From Caulobacteraceae bacterium (GTDB taxonomy: Bacteria > Pseudomonadota > Alphaproteobacteria > Caulobacterales > Caulobacteraceae), in contig JAUJMO010000001.1 in the NCBI GenBank assembly GCA_030446805.1, positions 1,011,241 to 1,075,240 of the forward strand: 64,000 nucleotides of DNA, given 5' to 3'. The notes beneath the pieces were generated by a model. It saw only the letters and a list, made by a program, of their open reading frames with translations, ran no database searches and was not told the origin of the DNA. Both the position numbers and the translations under genes were made by a program. How positions within the stretch are numbered: position 1 is the first letter of the stretch; every line of letters starts with the position of its first letter. This document shows positions 43,001 through 51,600 of this stretch, in pieces.

Positions 43001-43612
43001 CGCGGCGTCCTCGAACCGTGGTCGGTCCAGGTAGCTGCCCGCCACCGTGTAGATCGCGAACAGGGCGACCACGCCGAGGTAGGTGTACATCATCGACCGG
43101 GTCACGGTGGCCAGGGCGAAGAAGAGCGACGAGGTCAGCAGCAGGCCCGGCCCCGCCCAGAGCGCAAGGTTGTAAAGATAGTCGCCGGGGCGCAGCGGCC
43201 CCAGAAGTTCGGGATCCACCCAGGGCATCAGCGTGCCCACGATCATCCCGATCGGCACGGCGAGGAAGGACAGCAGCACCGCCCCGAACGCGCCGGTGAA
43301 CCGCCCCAGGAGGTAGTCGAACTTACGCACGGGCGTGGAGCGCACGATGGGTCCGTAACCCGTTGCGTCGTCCCGGATCACCACATTGGCCACAAAGGCC
43401 GCGGCCGCCAGCATGTAGAACAGGGTGAAGCCCAGCATCAGCGTGCCGATGATGTACGGCGCGTTCCGGTGGACGGTGCCGCCCGCGCCCGCACTGATGA
43501 ATTCGCTGGCCATCGAGCCGAAGCTCAGCAGGAAGAACAGGATGGCCACCACATAGAAGACGGGCTGGCGCAGCTGGTAGCGGAGCTCGAAGCCCGCGAT
43601 CTTGCCGAACAT
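40037..43612 (-). CDS. ABC transporter permease fused to an M1-family aminopeptidase
   Basis: This 1191-residue protein combines an ABC-2-type permease with many membrane helices (residues 1-620, in two sets of about six) and a periplasmic-side M1 peptidase domain. The zinc site is HELGHQWW at His931-Glu932-His935, with the third ligand Glu955 in LSETLAAYSAL. The usual GAMEN exopeptidase motif reads YSENVGF. The ATPase gene at 43615-44508 is two bases upstream, so the pair forms one system. It may export a peptide or protein and process it, but the substrate is unknown. Confidence 0.9.
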   Translation of the reverse strand: MFGKIAGFELRYQLRQPVFYVVAILFFLLSFGSMASEFISAGAGGTVHRNAPYIIGTLMLGFTLFYMLAAAAFVANVVIRDDATGYGPIVRSTPVRKFDYLLGRFTGAFGAVLLSFLAVPIGMIVGTLMPWVDPELLGPLRPGDYLYNLALWAGPGLLLTSSLFFALATVTRSMMYTYLGVVALFAIYTVAGSYLDRPRFEDAAALFEPFGNAAYGQATEYWTAAERNSRNVPLSGTVIANRLFALALSLGALALAYGLFRFEVQGKAARRKQKLARLEATDAPAGAARPLPMPAFGPATGCAVLIKRTRFELGQVFKSPAFLILLILGVLMAALILWTLGEASGTRTYPVTRIMILGIGGAFGLLNTIVATYYAGELVWRERERRVHEITDSSAVPDWAFVLPKTLAVFLVLCSLMAVGVVTAVGVQLVRGFTDIQPGQYLGWYFLPGLFSAFSLAVLAVFVQTLSPNKFVGWGVMVLYIVASIVLSVMGYDHPLYSYGTSSPVPLSDMNGQGDFRAHATWFDLYWTAFAVLLLVLAYALYRRGAETRYGPQFRRLPMRLKGPAGLIGATAAAAFVGLGAWIFVNTNVWNEYRSSTDEDRFLADYEKTLLRYETTPQPAVTAVRLNVELHPHEPRAVTRGEYLLENRTGAPLREVHLRRLNRDLELRSLTVEGARQSRRFDTFDYRIFTFNQPLAPGARSTARFESVLAQRGFRARGNLREVADNGTFINNFSFAPMIGMDRSDLLQDRAKRRKYRLPSELRMARLEDQGARASNYFPGNADWVKADITVSTVADQTPLAPGYKLSDAVANGRRTARFVTEAPILHFFSVQSARYAIKRRNHRGVDLAIYHHPGHEYNIERMLTALRTGLDYYQSAFGPYQFRQARIIEFPYGSFAQAFANTMPYSENVGFIADLRDPEKIDYVTYITAHELGHQWWAHQIIGADMQGATTLSETLAAYSALMVMERLYGPDQMRRYLKYELDQYLAARGREVVEELPLIRVENQGYIHYQKGSLVMYLLKDRMGEAAVNRALRRVLEAYKFQGPPYPSSVDLVRALRQEAGPEHQALITDLFERITLYDLKTTEVASRRRDDGRYDVALTVEARKLYADGQGEETEAPLNESLDVGLFAAELGNKALNREDVILFERRPIRSGRQTLTFIADRAPGWAGVDPYNKLVDRNSGDNLRKAG

Positions 43613-43614
43613 AC

Positions 43615-44508
43615 TCAGGCCGCCTTGGCGGAAGCGGCCTGTCGCGAGGCGGCCAGGGTCGAGAAGTAGACGTCCTCCAACCCGCCTCGCACCGGCTCGA
43701 AGCCCGGCCCCGGAGCGCTGTCGGCCAGGACGTTGATCACCGTGCGCCCCGCGAACAGCCGCGTGGAGATCACCTGGTGCTGCGCCCGATGGGCCTCCAG
43801 TTCCTCCTTGTTGATCGTCTTGCTCCAGACGCGCCCTTCCAGCTCGCGCATCAGCTCGGAGGGCGCGCCCTCCCGCAGGATGCGCCCGGCGGCCAGCACC
43901 GCCATGCGCGGGCACAGGTCCGCCACGTCCTCGACGATGTGGGTGGACAGGATGACCACGACGTTCTCGCCGATTTCGCCCAGCAGATTAAGGAAGCGGT
44001 TGCGTTCCTCCGGATCCAGCCCCGCGGTGGGCTCGTCCACGATGACCAGCTTCGGATTGCCGATCAGGGCCTGCGCGATGCCGAACCGCTGCCGCATCCC
44101 GCCCGAGAAGCCCGCCAGCGCCTTCTTGCGCACGCCCCACAGGTTCACCTGCTGCAGCAGGGTCTCGACCGTGTGCTTGCGATCCTTCGCGCCGCTGATC
44201 CCTTTCAGCACGGCCATGTGGTCCAGCATGTCGTAGGCGGAGACCCGGGGGTAGACGCCGAAGTCCTGTGGCAGATAGCCCAGCGTCCGCCGGAGCGCCT
44301 CCGGCGCCTTGATCACGTCCAGCTCGCCGAAGCGGATCGACCCGGAGCTCGGGGTCTGCAGGGTCGCGATCGAGCGCATCAGCGTCGACTTGCCCGCGCC
44401 GTTGGGTCCCAGGAGGCCGTACATCCCCGTTGGAACCGTGAGGCTCACCTCGTCCAGCGCCCGCACGCCGTTTCCATAGACGTGCGTCAGCTTTTCGATG
44501 ACCAGCAT
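43615..44508 (-). CDS. ABC transporter ATP-binding protein
   Basis: The 297-residue ATPase has Walker A GPNGAGKSTLMRSI, the Q-loop in YLPQDFGVYPRV, the ABC signature FSGGMRQRFGIAQAL, Walker B KLVIVDEPTAGLD and the switch His in VVILSTHIVEDVA. It is the partner of the fused permease/M1 peptidase, two bases downstream. Its C-terminal extension after the nucleotide-binding domain is typical of ABC-2 exporters. Confidence 0.95.
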   Translation of the reverse strand: MLVIEKLTHVYGNGVRALDEVSLTVPTGMYGLLGPNGAGKSTLMRSIATLQTPSSGSIRFGELDVIKAPEALRRTLGYLPQDFGVYPRVSAYDMLDHMAVLKGISGAKDRKHTVETLLQQVNLWGVRKKALAGFSGGMRQRFGIAQALIGNPKLVIVDEPTAGLDPEERNRFLNLLGEIGENVVVILSTHIVEDVADLCPRMAVLAAGRILREGAPSELMRELEGRVWSKTINKEELEAHRAQHQVISTRLFAGRTVINVLADSAPGPGFEPVRGGLEDVYFSTLAASRQAASAKAA

Positions 44509-44688
44509 GCGAGTCGACCCCCGGTCCGCTCGTCATCGCAAGCCGCAGGGGCACGCTCAAGTTAAGGAACGGTCATCTCGGCGATCCCCGCGACGCAGAC
44601 CGTCGCTGAACCCAAAAGCAGCCGTGGCGGTCAGCCGAGGTTCAGGCGTGGAGGCGCAGAACCGCTGCGCTAACAAGGAGACCTGCCC

Positions 44689-45444
44689 GTGAACCGCATC
44701 CTCGCCGCCGGAGCCGCCGCGCTCGCGACCCTCGCCGCCGGCGCCGCCTCGGCCCAGCAGTCCTTCCCCTTCCCGTTTCCGTTCGGCCAGCAGCAGCAAC
44801 AGCCTTATGGTCAGACCTACGGCTCGGGACCCAGCATCACCTTCTACGAGGGCGAGAACTTCACCGGCCGCCAGATCACCATCTACGGCGAGGAGCGGGA
44901 CTTCTCCCGCATCGGCTTCAACGACCGCGCCCGCAGCGCGCGCACTTCAGGCAGCTTCACCGTTTGCGACGACAGCGAGTTCCGCGGCCGTTGCGAACGC
45001 CTGACGGGCTCCGTCCGCAGCTTGGACCGCCTGGGCCTCAACGCCCGCATCTCCTCCGTCCGCGCGGAGCAGGGAGGCGGCTTTGCTGGCGGCGGATACG
45101 TCGATGCCGACGACCGCTACGAACAGGACAACCGTTACGAGCGGAACGGCTACCAGCGAGACGACCGCGACGAAGACTTCCGTCCGGGTTCGGGCAGGGC
45201 CTACGGGGCCCCGCGGCGCGACGGCGTCCAGGGCCGCAGCGTGGTCTTCTTCGCCCGGCCCAGCATCGGCGGAAGCGACGTCGCCGCCCGCGGTCAGAGC
45301 TCGGCCGACCAGTTCTGCCGCGCCTCCGGCCACGGCTCCGCCGTCTACTTCAACCAAGGGGAACGCTCCCGCCGCGCGGTCGACCAGGACGGACGCCTGG
45401 TCGAGGCTGCCGCGCTGCGCGACGTCCTCTGCCGGCTGCGCTGA
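44689..45444 (+). CDS. Secreted beta/gamma-crystallin-like protein
   Basis: The 251-residue precursor has a signal peptide (MNRILAAGAAALATLAAGAASAQ), a Gln-rich linker, and a beta/gamma-crystallin domain at about residues 45-125: ITFYEGENFTGRQITIYGEE, then FTVCDDSEFRGRCERL. A charged, Arg/Tyr/Asp-rich linker follows, and then a C-terminal domain with two Cys (FCRASG and VLCRLR). Crystallin domains in bacteria often bind calcium. GTG start with AAGGAGA nine bases upstream. Confidence 0.82.
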   Translation: MNRILAAGAAALATLAAGAASAQQSFPFPFPFGQQQQQPYGQTYGSGPSITFYEGENFTGRQITIYGEERDFSRIGFNDRARSARTSGSFTVCDDSEFRGRCERLTGSVRSLDRLGLNARISSVRAEQGGGFAGGGYVDADDRYEQDNRYERNGYQRDDRDEDFRPGSGRAYGAPRRDGVQGRSVVFFARPSIGGSDVAARGQSSADQFCRASGHGSAVYFNQGERSRRAVDQDGRLVEAAALRDVLCRLR

Positions 45445-45628
45445 ACAGCCGGCTCGGCTTTCCGTCAGGAGACCGGCACGGAGGTGGCTCGTGCAACCCA
45501 CGGCCCCCTTTTCGCCGGAGCTGTTCTCCCGCCCCGGCCGCCGCCGCCTTACAGGAATTTCATGCAAGGGCGACCTTGCGTCGCACCGAGAAGCTGAGCC
45601 ATAAGCACGACGGATCGGCGGGAAGGCC

Positions 45629-45811
45629 ATGGAAACGTTGGCTCAACTCATCGCGGACGTCGCGTTCGCTGTGGCGGCCACCGCCCTCGCTCATCTCGGG
45701 CTTTGCACCGACGGCCTTGAAGTGCGCGCCCCCAAGGCCCAGGATGAGCGCGTCATCAAGCGGAGCCGCATTTCCGAGCGCCCGCCCGTCGCCCTCAGGG
45801 CGACCATCTGA
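45629..45811 (+). CDS. Possible small protein in a 500-base intergenic region
   Basis: A 60-residue frame begins METLAQLIADVAFAVAATALAHLG, with GGGAAGG a few bases before the ATG. It is hydrophobic at the N-terminus and polar after residue 30. No family is recognised. It is the only plausible coding frame between the crystallin-like gene and the TipN-like gene (45445-45944); the rest of that stretch shows nothing I can identify. Confidence 0.3.
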   Translation: METLAQLIADVAFAVAATALAHLGLCTDGLEVRAPKAQDERVIKRSRISERPPVALRATI

Positions 45812-45944
45812 AGACACCGCAAGGCGTGGTCCTCCCGTCTCGCGAATCGTTCAACACCGACTCGTCAACCGACGAACGAGACTGTAGCCTCGCTTCGAAT
45901 TGCGCGAGCCCGGTGGGGGTTCGCGCCGTGAGTTTCAGGTTGCG

Positions 45945-48900
45945 ATGAAATCCCCGGTCCGCCCGCCGCTCGACTTCTCCAACCCGGGCGAGTCCAAGGT
46001 CGGGGACAGTTCGCCGAGTCCCGCGCCGACCGCGGCGCCCTCCCCGGCGCTTCAGCCTGCGCCCTCGGCGCCCCCGGCTGCGCCCCAGGTCTTGAGGGAG
46101 GCGCCCCGCGCGCCCCTGCCGGCGCTTTCGCCGGACGAGGCCGCCGACCTGGCCATACGTCCTCCTCCCGCCCCCCTGCAGCGCTTGGCGCCTGTGGAGG
46201 CCGAGGATCCCGACATCGGGCGGCGCGGCTATGCGGCTGCGGTGGTGTTCGGGGTGCTGTGGGCCGGCGCCCTGGTCGCCTTCATGCTCGGCATGGGCCA
46301 GGGCGGAGTGCTCCAGTTCGGGCCCCTGCAGTTCCTGGTCTTGGCCGTGCTGGCCGCGGCGCCTTTCGCCATGGCGATCCTGATCGCCTACGCCCTGCGC
46401 CAGGGCGCCAAACTCGCCGCAGAGACCCGGCGAGCCAAGGCGGTCGCGGAGCGCATGCTGGGGCCGGCCATGCTGGCCGCGGCCGACACCGGCACGGCGG
46501 TGGACGAGGTTCGCCGCCGCATAGGAGAGGCCAGCGCCGCGGCGGAAAAGGCCCGCGTTGACCTGGCCGCGCTGCGCGACGCCGTGGCCACCGAAACCCG
46601 CGGCCTGCTGGAAGCCTCTCAATCGGCCTCCCGCTCCGCCGAAACCATCAAAGGCACCCTCGGCCGCGAGCGCGAACAGCTGTTCGACCTCGCCCACTCG
46701 CTGGACAGGCAGGCGACGGGCGTCACGGAAGCCGTCAGCCGCCAGGCCCGCATGGTCGCCGACGCCTCGGATCTGGCCCAGACCCAGATTCGGGAAGCCG
46801 AGGCCGCCCTGGCCGCTCGCGCCGCCGACCTGGCCGCCGCCGCCGCCGAAGCCGGCGACGCCGCGCGCACCGCCGGCGAGGATCTTGGCCGTCAGGTGCT
46901 GCGCTTGGAGACCTCCGGCTCCGGTCTCTCCGAACAGGTCCGCGCCGTGGAGGAGACGCTCACCTCCCAGCGCGGCGCCCTGGCCACCCTCGGGGACCAG
47001 CTCCGCACCGAACAGCTGGCCTTTTCCGGCCAGATCGAAGATCAGCGCGCCAGCCTGGCCGACGCACTGGCCCACACCCGCGCGGGCGCCCTGGAGCTCG
47101 GCCAGCTCTCCACCCAGGGCGCCGAAGCGCTCCGGACCCTGCTTTCGGGCGCCTCCGAACAGTTCCGGGAAATGACGGATACGGCGCGCACCGAGCACAA
47201 GGCGCTGGACGAGCGCACCCGGGCCGTGCTGACCGACCTCGCCCGCACGGCCCAGGAGGAGCGGGCCGCGCTGGAGTCCGACACCCGCACGGCCATGGAA
47301 GGCCTCGTCCAGACCGGATCGAGCTCTCGCGAGGCCCTCCAGGCCGCCGCCGTGCGCGCCATCGAAGCGCTTATCGAGCGCAGCGCAACCGAGCGCCAGA
47401 CCGTCGAGGCCGACACCCAGCGCGCGCTGGAGGTGCTGGCCTCCACCGCGCAGGGCGAGCGCCAGTCCGCCCAGGCGGATTTCCAGACCGCCCTCCAGGC
47501 GCTGGTCCAAACAGGCTCCAGCGAACGCAACGCGGTCTCGGCCGAAACGCACCGTGCATTGCTGGCCCTGGCGGAGGCCGCGGCGGCCGAGCGCCGGGCC
47601 GCCCAGGAGCAAACCGAGCGCGCCATCGGCGACCTCACTCAGACCGGCGCCGCCGAGCGTCAGGCCGTCCAGGCCGACACGGAGCGGGCGTTGCAGAACC
47701 TCTCCCGCACGGGCGCCACGGAGCGCGACGCCGTGGAGCACCGCACGCGTGAAGCGGTGGAAGCCATGCTCGCCAGCGGCGCCGCCGCGCGCCAAGGGCT
47801 CGAAGCCGAGACCCAGACCGCCGTGGCCGCCCTGGCCGCCACCAGCTCCGCCGAACGCGCCGCCATCGCCGGCGACACGCAACAGGCCCTGGCCGCCCTG
47901 GCTCAGACGGGCGCAGGCGCCCGTGAGGTCATCACCAGCGAGACGGAGGGCGCGCTGGAGCGCCTGTCGCGCACCGGGGCCGGCGAACGCGAGACGCTGC
48001 AAACGGGCATCCAGCGCGCGCTCGAGGAGATCGCCAACTCCGGCTCCGCCGAGCGCGACGCCCTGCAGGCCGCCACCCAGAGCGCGCTGGACGCGCTCAC
48101 CACGGCCGCCGAAGCGGCCCGGGACGCGGCCGGAGTCCACGCCGAGGCCGCACGCGGCAAGGTGGAGCAGCTCAACGAGGCCGCCTTTGTGGTCGGCCGC
48201 AAGGCGGACGAGACCTTCGACAGCCGCCTCAACGCCGCGCGCAAGCTGATCGACCAGTCCGCCGCCCTGGTGGAGGCGGCCGGAGAGCGCTCGGCCAGCC
48301 GGCTGGACGGCCAGCTCGAGGCCACCCGCGTGGCGATGGGCAAGCTCGAAGAGATCATGACGCAGATCGACGCGCGCGTGGAGCGTTTGCCGGCCGAAGC
48401 CCAGCTCCGCGCCGACGAGGTCCGGGTGGCGGTGGAGCGCGGCGTGGGCGACCTGACCGCTGCGGCCCGCCGCGCCGCCGAGGAGACCCAGGCGTTGGAC
48501 GCCGCCTTCCAGGAGCGGGTGCGTCGCAACTACCAGATGCTGAGCGAGGCCGTCCGCCTTATGGGCGCGGTGGCCTCCCCCGCCGGCTTTCCGCCGCTCA
48601 CGCCTGAGCCGCTCTCTCCCGCCCTGCCGAACGTGGTCGGAGGCGGCCTGCCCACCGCGACCGCCGCCGCCCTTGAGCCGGCGGCGCCCTCGCCTGCGCT
48701 CCCGGCCGTGGAGCCCATGCCCATCGAGGCGCCGGCGGCGGAGGCCCTGGCGGAAGCTCCGTCCGAACCCGAGCCTCCGGCTCCGCAGCTCGAGCCGGCC
48801 CAGCCCCCGGCCTTCTCCTCCGCCCTTCCCGCTGCGCCCGCACGCCGGCCAGGGCGGTTCACCAAGGCTCCCGCCCCGATCACCGTGCCGGATGTCGCCT

Positions 48901-49499
48901 CCGCCCCGGTCACGCCCGCCGCGCCCATCCCGACCTTTGCGCCCGTCAGCCTGCGCCCGAGCATCCGCATCACCGCGCGCGCCGAACCCCCCAGCGTGCA
49001 AAGCGTGTTCGAGGGCCGGGTCTCCGCCCCCGTGGTCTCCACCGGAGAGGGGGCCGCGCGCGGCGAGGAGGGCGGCTGGAGCTGGACCGACCTGCTGTCC
49101 TCCATCGATACCGAGAGCGCCGGCGAGGGGCCTTCGCAGGAGGACGTCCTGGCTGACCGGATGATCGCCGAGATCGAGGCTCTGGGACTGGACGCCGGCG
49201 TGCTGCTGCCCCGCGCCCGCATCGATGAGATCGCGGCCGCCATTCAGCTGGGCGACCAGCCTGCCGCCCGCGACGTGGTCCGGCGCTTGGCGCCCGCCGC
49301 CGTCCAGCGCCTCTCGCGCCGCGTCCTGCTGAACGCCGACCTGCGCGCCCAGACCGAGCAGTATCTCCGCCGCTACGGAGAAATCCTGTCCGACGCCGCC
49401 GCCAAGGACCGCGAAGGCTATATGGTGGCCGCGTTGCTCAGCTCCGACCCCGGCCGCGCCTACCTTTTGCTGGACGCCGGCATCGGCGAGCTGAACTGA
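45945..49499 (+). CDS. tipN: TipN-like polarity protein with a long 22-residue-repeat coiled coil
   Basis: TipN marks the new pole in Caulobacter and helps set the division axis and flagellum position. This 1184-residue protein has the same architecture: a Pro-rich N-terminus starting MKSPVRPPLDFSNPG, two membrane helices (about residues 95-117 and 130-152), a very long helical region and a conserved C-terminal domain ending EGYMVAALLSSDPGRAYLLL. Residues 417-724 are 14 gap-free copies of a 22-residue repeat. A Pro/Ala linker (about 875-1010) precedes the C-terminal domain. TipN of C. crescentus is shorter, so identity is by architecture and termini. ATG at 45945; TTG at 45900 is the alternative. 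Confidence 0.68.
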   Translation: MKSPVRPPLDFSNPGESKVGDSSPSPAPTAAPSPALQPAPSAPPAAPQVLREAPRAPLPALSPDEAADLAIRPPPAPLQRLAPVEAEDPDIGRRGYAAAVVFGVLWAGALVAFMLGMGQGGVLQFGPLQFLVLAVLAAAPFAMAILIAYALRQGAKLAAETRRAKAVAERMLGPAMLAAADTGTAVDEVRRRIGEASAAAEKARVDLAALRDAVATETRGLLEASQSASRSAETIKGTLGREREQLFDLAHSLDRQATGVTEAVSRQARMVADASDLAQTQIREAEAALAARAADLAAAAAEAGDAARTAGEDLGRQVLRLETSGSGLSEQVRAVEETLTSQRGALATLGDQLRTEQLAFSGQIEDQRASLADALAHTRAGALELGQLSTQGAEALRTLLSGASEQFREMTDTARTEHKALDERTRAVLTDLARTAQEERAALESDTRTAMEGLVQTGSSSREALQAAAVRAIEALIERSATERQTVEADTQRALEVLASTAQGERQSAQADFQTALQALVQTGSSERNAVSAETHRALLALAEAAAAERRAAQEQTERAIGDLTQTGAAERQAVQADTERALQNLSRTGATERDAVEHRTREAVEAMLASGAAARQGLEAETQTAVAALAATSSAERAAIAGDTQQALAALAQTGAGAREVITSETEGALERLSRTGAGERETLQTGIQRALEEIANSGSAERDALQAATQSALDALTTAAEAARDAAGVHAEAARGKVEQLNEAAFVVGRKADETFDSRLNAARKLIDQSAALVEAAGERSASRLDGQLEATRVAMGKLEEIMTQIDARVERLPAEAQLRADEVRVAVERGVGDLTAAARRAAEETQALDAAFQERVRRNYQMLSEAVRLMGAVASPAGFPPLTPEPLSPALPNVVGGGLPTATAAALEPAAPSPALPAVEPMPIEAPAAEALAEAPSEPEPPAPQLEPAQPPAFSSALPAAPARRPGRFTKAPAPITVPDVASAPVTPAAPIPTFAPVSLRPSIRITARAEPPSVQSVFEGRVSAPVVSTGEGAARGEEGGWSWTDLLSSIDTESAGEGPSQEDVLADRMIAEIEALGLDAGVLLPRARIDEIAAAIQLGDQPAARDVVRRLAPAAVQRLSRRVLLNADLRAQTEQYLRRYGEILSDAAAKDREGYMVAALLSSDPGRAYLLLDAGIGELN
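47193..48116 (+). repeat. Fourteen tandem 66-base repeats encoding a 22-residue coiled-coil unit
   Basis: Units of exactly 66 bases begin at 47193, 47259, 47325, 47391 and so on to 48051, each with the pattern ERxAvxadTxrALeaLaxTGsa. A weaker fifteenth copy follows to 48182. No unit has an insertion or deletion. 22 residues equal two hendecads, which suggests a straight or right-handed coiled coil. Confidence 0.9.
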
Positions 49500-49506
49500 G
49501 GGCGGG

Positions 49507-50760
49507 TCAGGGAAGCTCGCCTTCCCGAACGTAACCGTTCAGCGCCGCCCGCAGACGTTCGCCGCCCAGGGCTCGGGCTCGAAGCAGGTGGACCTCGCCG
49601 TACGGCGTCTCCAGCGTGGGCAGCGTCGGACGGCACGGCGGGCGCATAGCCTTGAGCGCCGCCTTGTCGGGCCGCGACAGCCGCCCGGCCACGCCGCCCG
49701 CCGCCCGAACCACCCCGGCTTCCCCGGCCACCAGTTCGAAGCGGCCGTCCCAGACGATCCGCTCCCCCGCCGCGACCGGCAGCTGCGGCAGGCCGCTGCG
49801 TCCCGCATCCCGCGTCAGCAGGATGGTCCCGGGCCCCGCATGCAGGCGCGCGCCGGCCAGGGTGGCCGTGACCTCGGCTGGCTCCCCAAGCCGGGCCAGG
49901 AGCGCGGAAACGGAGCGGCCCCGAGGCGGGCGATGCTGGCCGGAGGCGCACAACAGCGCCGCCGAGAGGAGGCGGTGGGCGTTTGGCGCAATCGAGAGCT
50001 CCGCCCGATCGAGCACCAGACCGCCTGGCGCCTCCGCAGGATCGATGCCCGTCAACCCCGCGGCCGGACGCGGCTCAAGCTCTTCGAGCGGGCCGTCCTC
50101 CCCGGTTGCGCCCCCCCCACGGAGGGCCGCGCGGGCGCGAGTCCGCGCAAACCGGGGATCGGCGTTGGCCGGATCCTCGATCCAGCCGATGCTGCGCGCG
50201 CAAAGCCAGGCGCGAAGCGCGGCGCGTCGGGCCCCCAGCAGCGGTCGGAGCAGCATGATCCCCCTCCCCTCCGGCCAGGCGGGCGAGGGCGACCAGATCT
50301 GCAGACGCCCCAGGGTGGAACCCTCCGCGACCATGTGCTCGGCCTCAGCGCGGTCGTCGGCCGTGTGGCCCAACAGGATCACACGCGCCCCCGCTTCTCG
50401 GGCGGCCTCGGCCAACAGCGCATGCCGCGCGGCCCGGGCCGCCGCCGGAACCCCGGTCGCGGGCTTGGGGCCGGCCCAGGCGAGCGTCCGAACCGGCTGG
50501 CCCAAGTGGCGGGCGGTCTCCGCCACCAAGCCCGCCCAGCCCGGCCCATCGGGGTTCAGGCCGTGATCAACGGTCAGCACCAGCAGCCTGCGACCGCGTC
50601 GGACCGACCAGGCATGAGCCAGATGGAGCAGCGCCACCGAGTCGCCGCCGCCCGAGACCGCAACGGCCAGCGGCGCCGAGCTCTCCGTCTCGAGCCGGGC
50701 GTCGAGTTGGGCGAGCGCGGCCGCCGCCCAGCCCTCGCTCCTACACCTCAGGCGGCGCAC
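49507..50760 (-). CDS. tilS: tRNA(Ile)-lysidine synthetase
   Basis: TilS modifies the wobble cytidine of tRNA-Ile(CAU) to lysidine, changing its codon meaning. The 417-residue protein has the PP-loop ATP motif AVAVSGGGDSVALLHLAHAW near residue 33 and the HTADDRAE substrate segment. The start GTG at 50760 overlaps the end of cpoB by 13 bases. It is the last gene of the ruvC-to-tilS run and ends seven bases from the convergent TipN-like gene. In other alphaproteobacteria ftsH usually follows tilS; it does not here. Confidence 0.93.
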   Translation of the reverse strand: MRRLRCRSEGWAAAALAQLDARLETESSAPLAVAVSGGGDSVALLHLAHAWSVRRGRRLLVLTVDHGLNPDGPGWAGLVAETARHLGQPVRTLAWAGPKPATGVPAAARAARHALLAEAAREAGARVILLGHTADDRAEAEHMVAEGSTLGRLQIWSPSPAWPEGRGIMLLRPLLGARRAALRAWLCARSIGWIEDPANADPRFARTRARAALRGGGATGEDGPLEELEPRPAAGLTGIDPAEAPGGLVLDRAELSIAPNAHRLLSAALLCASGQHRPPRGRSVSALLARLGEPAEVTATLAGARLHAGPGTILLTRDAGRSGLPQLPVAAGERIVWDGRFELVAGEAGVVRAAGGVAGRLSRPDKAALKAMRPPCRPTLPTLETPYGEVHLLRARALGGERLRAALNGYVREGELP

Positions 50761-51575
50761 TTGGCCTGAGCGCGGGCCGAGCGCGCGCGGGTCTTCAGCG
50801 CGGCCGGAGCGGAGCCGTAGCGCCGGTCGAACTCGCCCAGGGTCTTGCAGGCTTCCGCCGGTTGTTTCAGCGCGATCAAGCTGCTGGACAGCTTCACCAG
50901 GGCGTCGGGCGCCCAGGGCGATTTGGGCCAGCCCTTGAGCGCGACGATATAGGCCTGCGCGGCCTCACCGTAGTTCTCGCGGAGGTAGAGGGTCTCGCCC
51001 AGCCAATAGTTCGCCTCCGCCGCATTGGGCTGGGACGCGTGCGCTGACGCATAGGCCTCGAAGGCGTCACCCGCCTCGGCGAAGCGGCCGCCGTCCATCA
51101 GGGCGCGCGCGGCGGCGAAGGCGGCCGCGGGATCGCTGGGCGCGGTGGCCGCGGCCGGCACGGCCGAGCTCCCGCTCGTCACCGTCAGCGCCGCCTGGGC
51201 GGACTCCACCCGCGCCAGGCGCTCCAGCAGGTCGCGGTTCTGCGCCTGGGCCGCGCCCAGGTCTCGACGCGCCGTGGCCAGATCCGCGGCCAGAGTTTCA
51301 GCCGTGCCGTTCAGCGACTTCACCGTGGCCTCCATGTCGTCGACCCGTGCGCTGGCGGCCGTAAGCTCGCCCTTGGTGTTGTTGTGCGCCTGGGTGAGGG
51401 CCTTGATCTCGGCCTGCGCCGTCCGGTGGGCGTCCTGCAGTTCGGCGATGCGCGCCTGGATGGCGGCGATGGCCTCGTCCTGGCGCTTGCCGCCTAACAG
51501 CTGGGCCTGGGCCGGAGTGGAGGCCAGCGCCAATGCGGCGAGCGCGGCGGCGGCGATCAGGCGCGGCTGTGTCAT
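50748..51575 (-). CDS. cpoB: Tol-Pal system coordinator CpoB (YbgF)
   Basis: CpoB coordinates outer-membrane constriction with cell-wall synthesis in the periplasm. The 275-residue precursor has a signal peptide (about residues 1-24), an N-terminal coiled coil (EAIAAIQARIAELQDAHRTA and following) and C-terminal TPR repeats (ARALMDGGRFAEAGDAF, NYWLGETLYLRENYGEAAQA). I chose the ATG at 51575. It lies between pal and tilS in the standard tol-pal order. Confidence 0.93.
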   Translation of the reverse strand: MTQPRLIAAAALAALALASTPAQAQLLGGKRQDEAIAAIQARIAELQDAHRTAQAEIKALTQAHNNTKGELTAASARVDDMEATVKSLNGTAETLAADLATARRDLGAAQAQNRDLLERLARVESAQAALTVTSGSSAVPAAATAPSDPAAAFAAARALMDGGRFAEAGDAFEAYASAHASQPNAAEANYWLGETLYLRENYGEAAQAYIVALKGWPKSPWAPDALVKLSSSLIALKQPAEACKTLGEFDRRYGSAPAALKTRARSARAQAKCAA

Positions 51576-51600
51576 GTGCTGAGGTCCAGAGGACCGGCCC

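Noticed and set aside
42056-43669. A 537-codon open frame on the plus strand opposite the permease part of the ABC/M1 fusion
   Set aside because: Shadow frame in high-GC DNA; no motifs, while the opposite frame has clear membrane helices.
45795-49001. A 1068-codon open frame on the minus strand opposite the TipN-like gene
   Set aside because: Gly/Arg/Leu-rich shadow of the repeat array; the plus-strand frame has the membrane helices, coiled coil and conserved ends.
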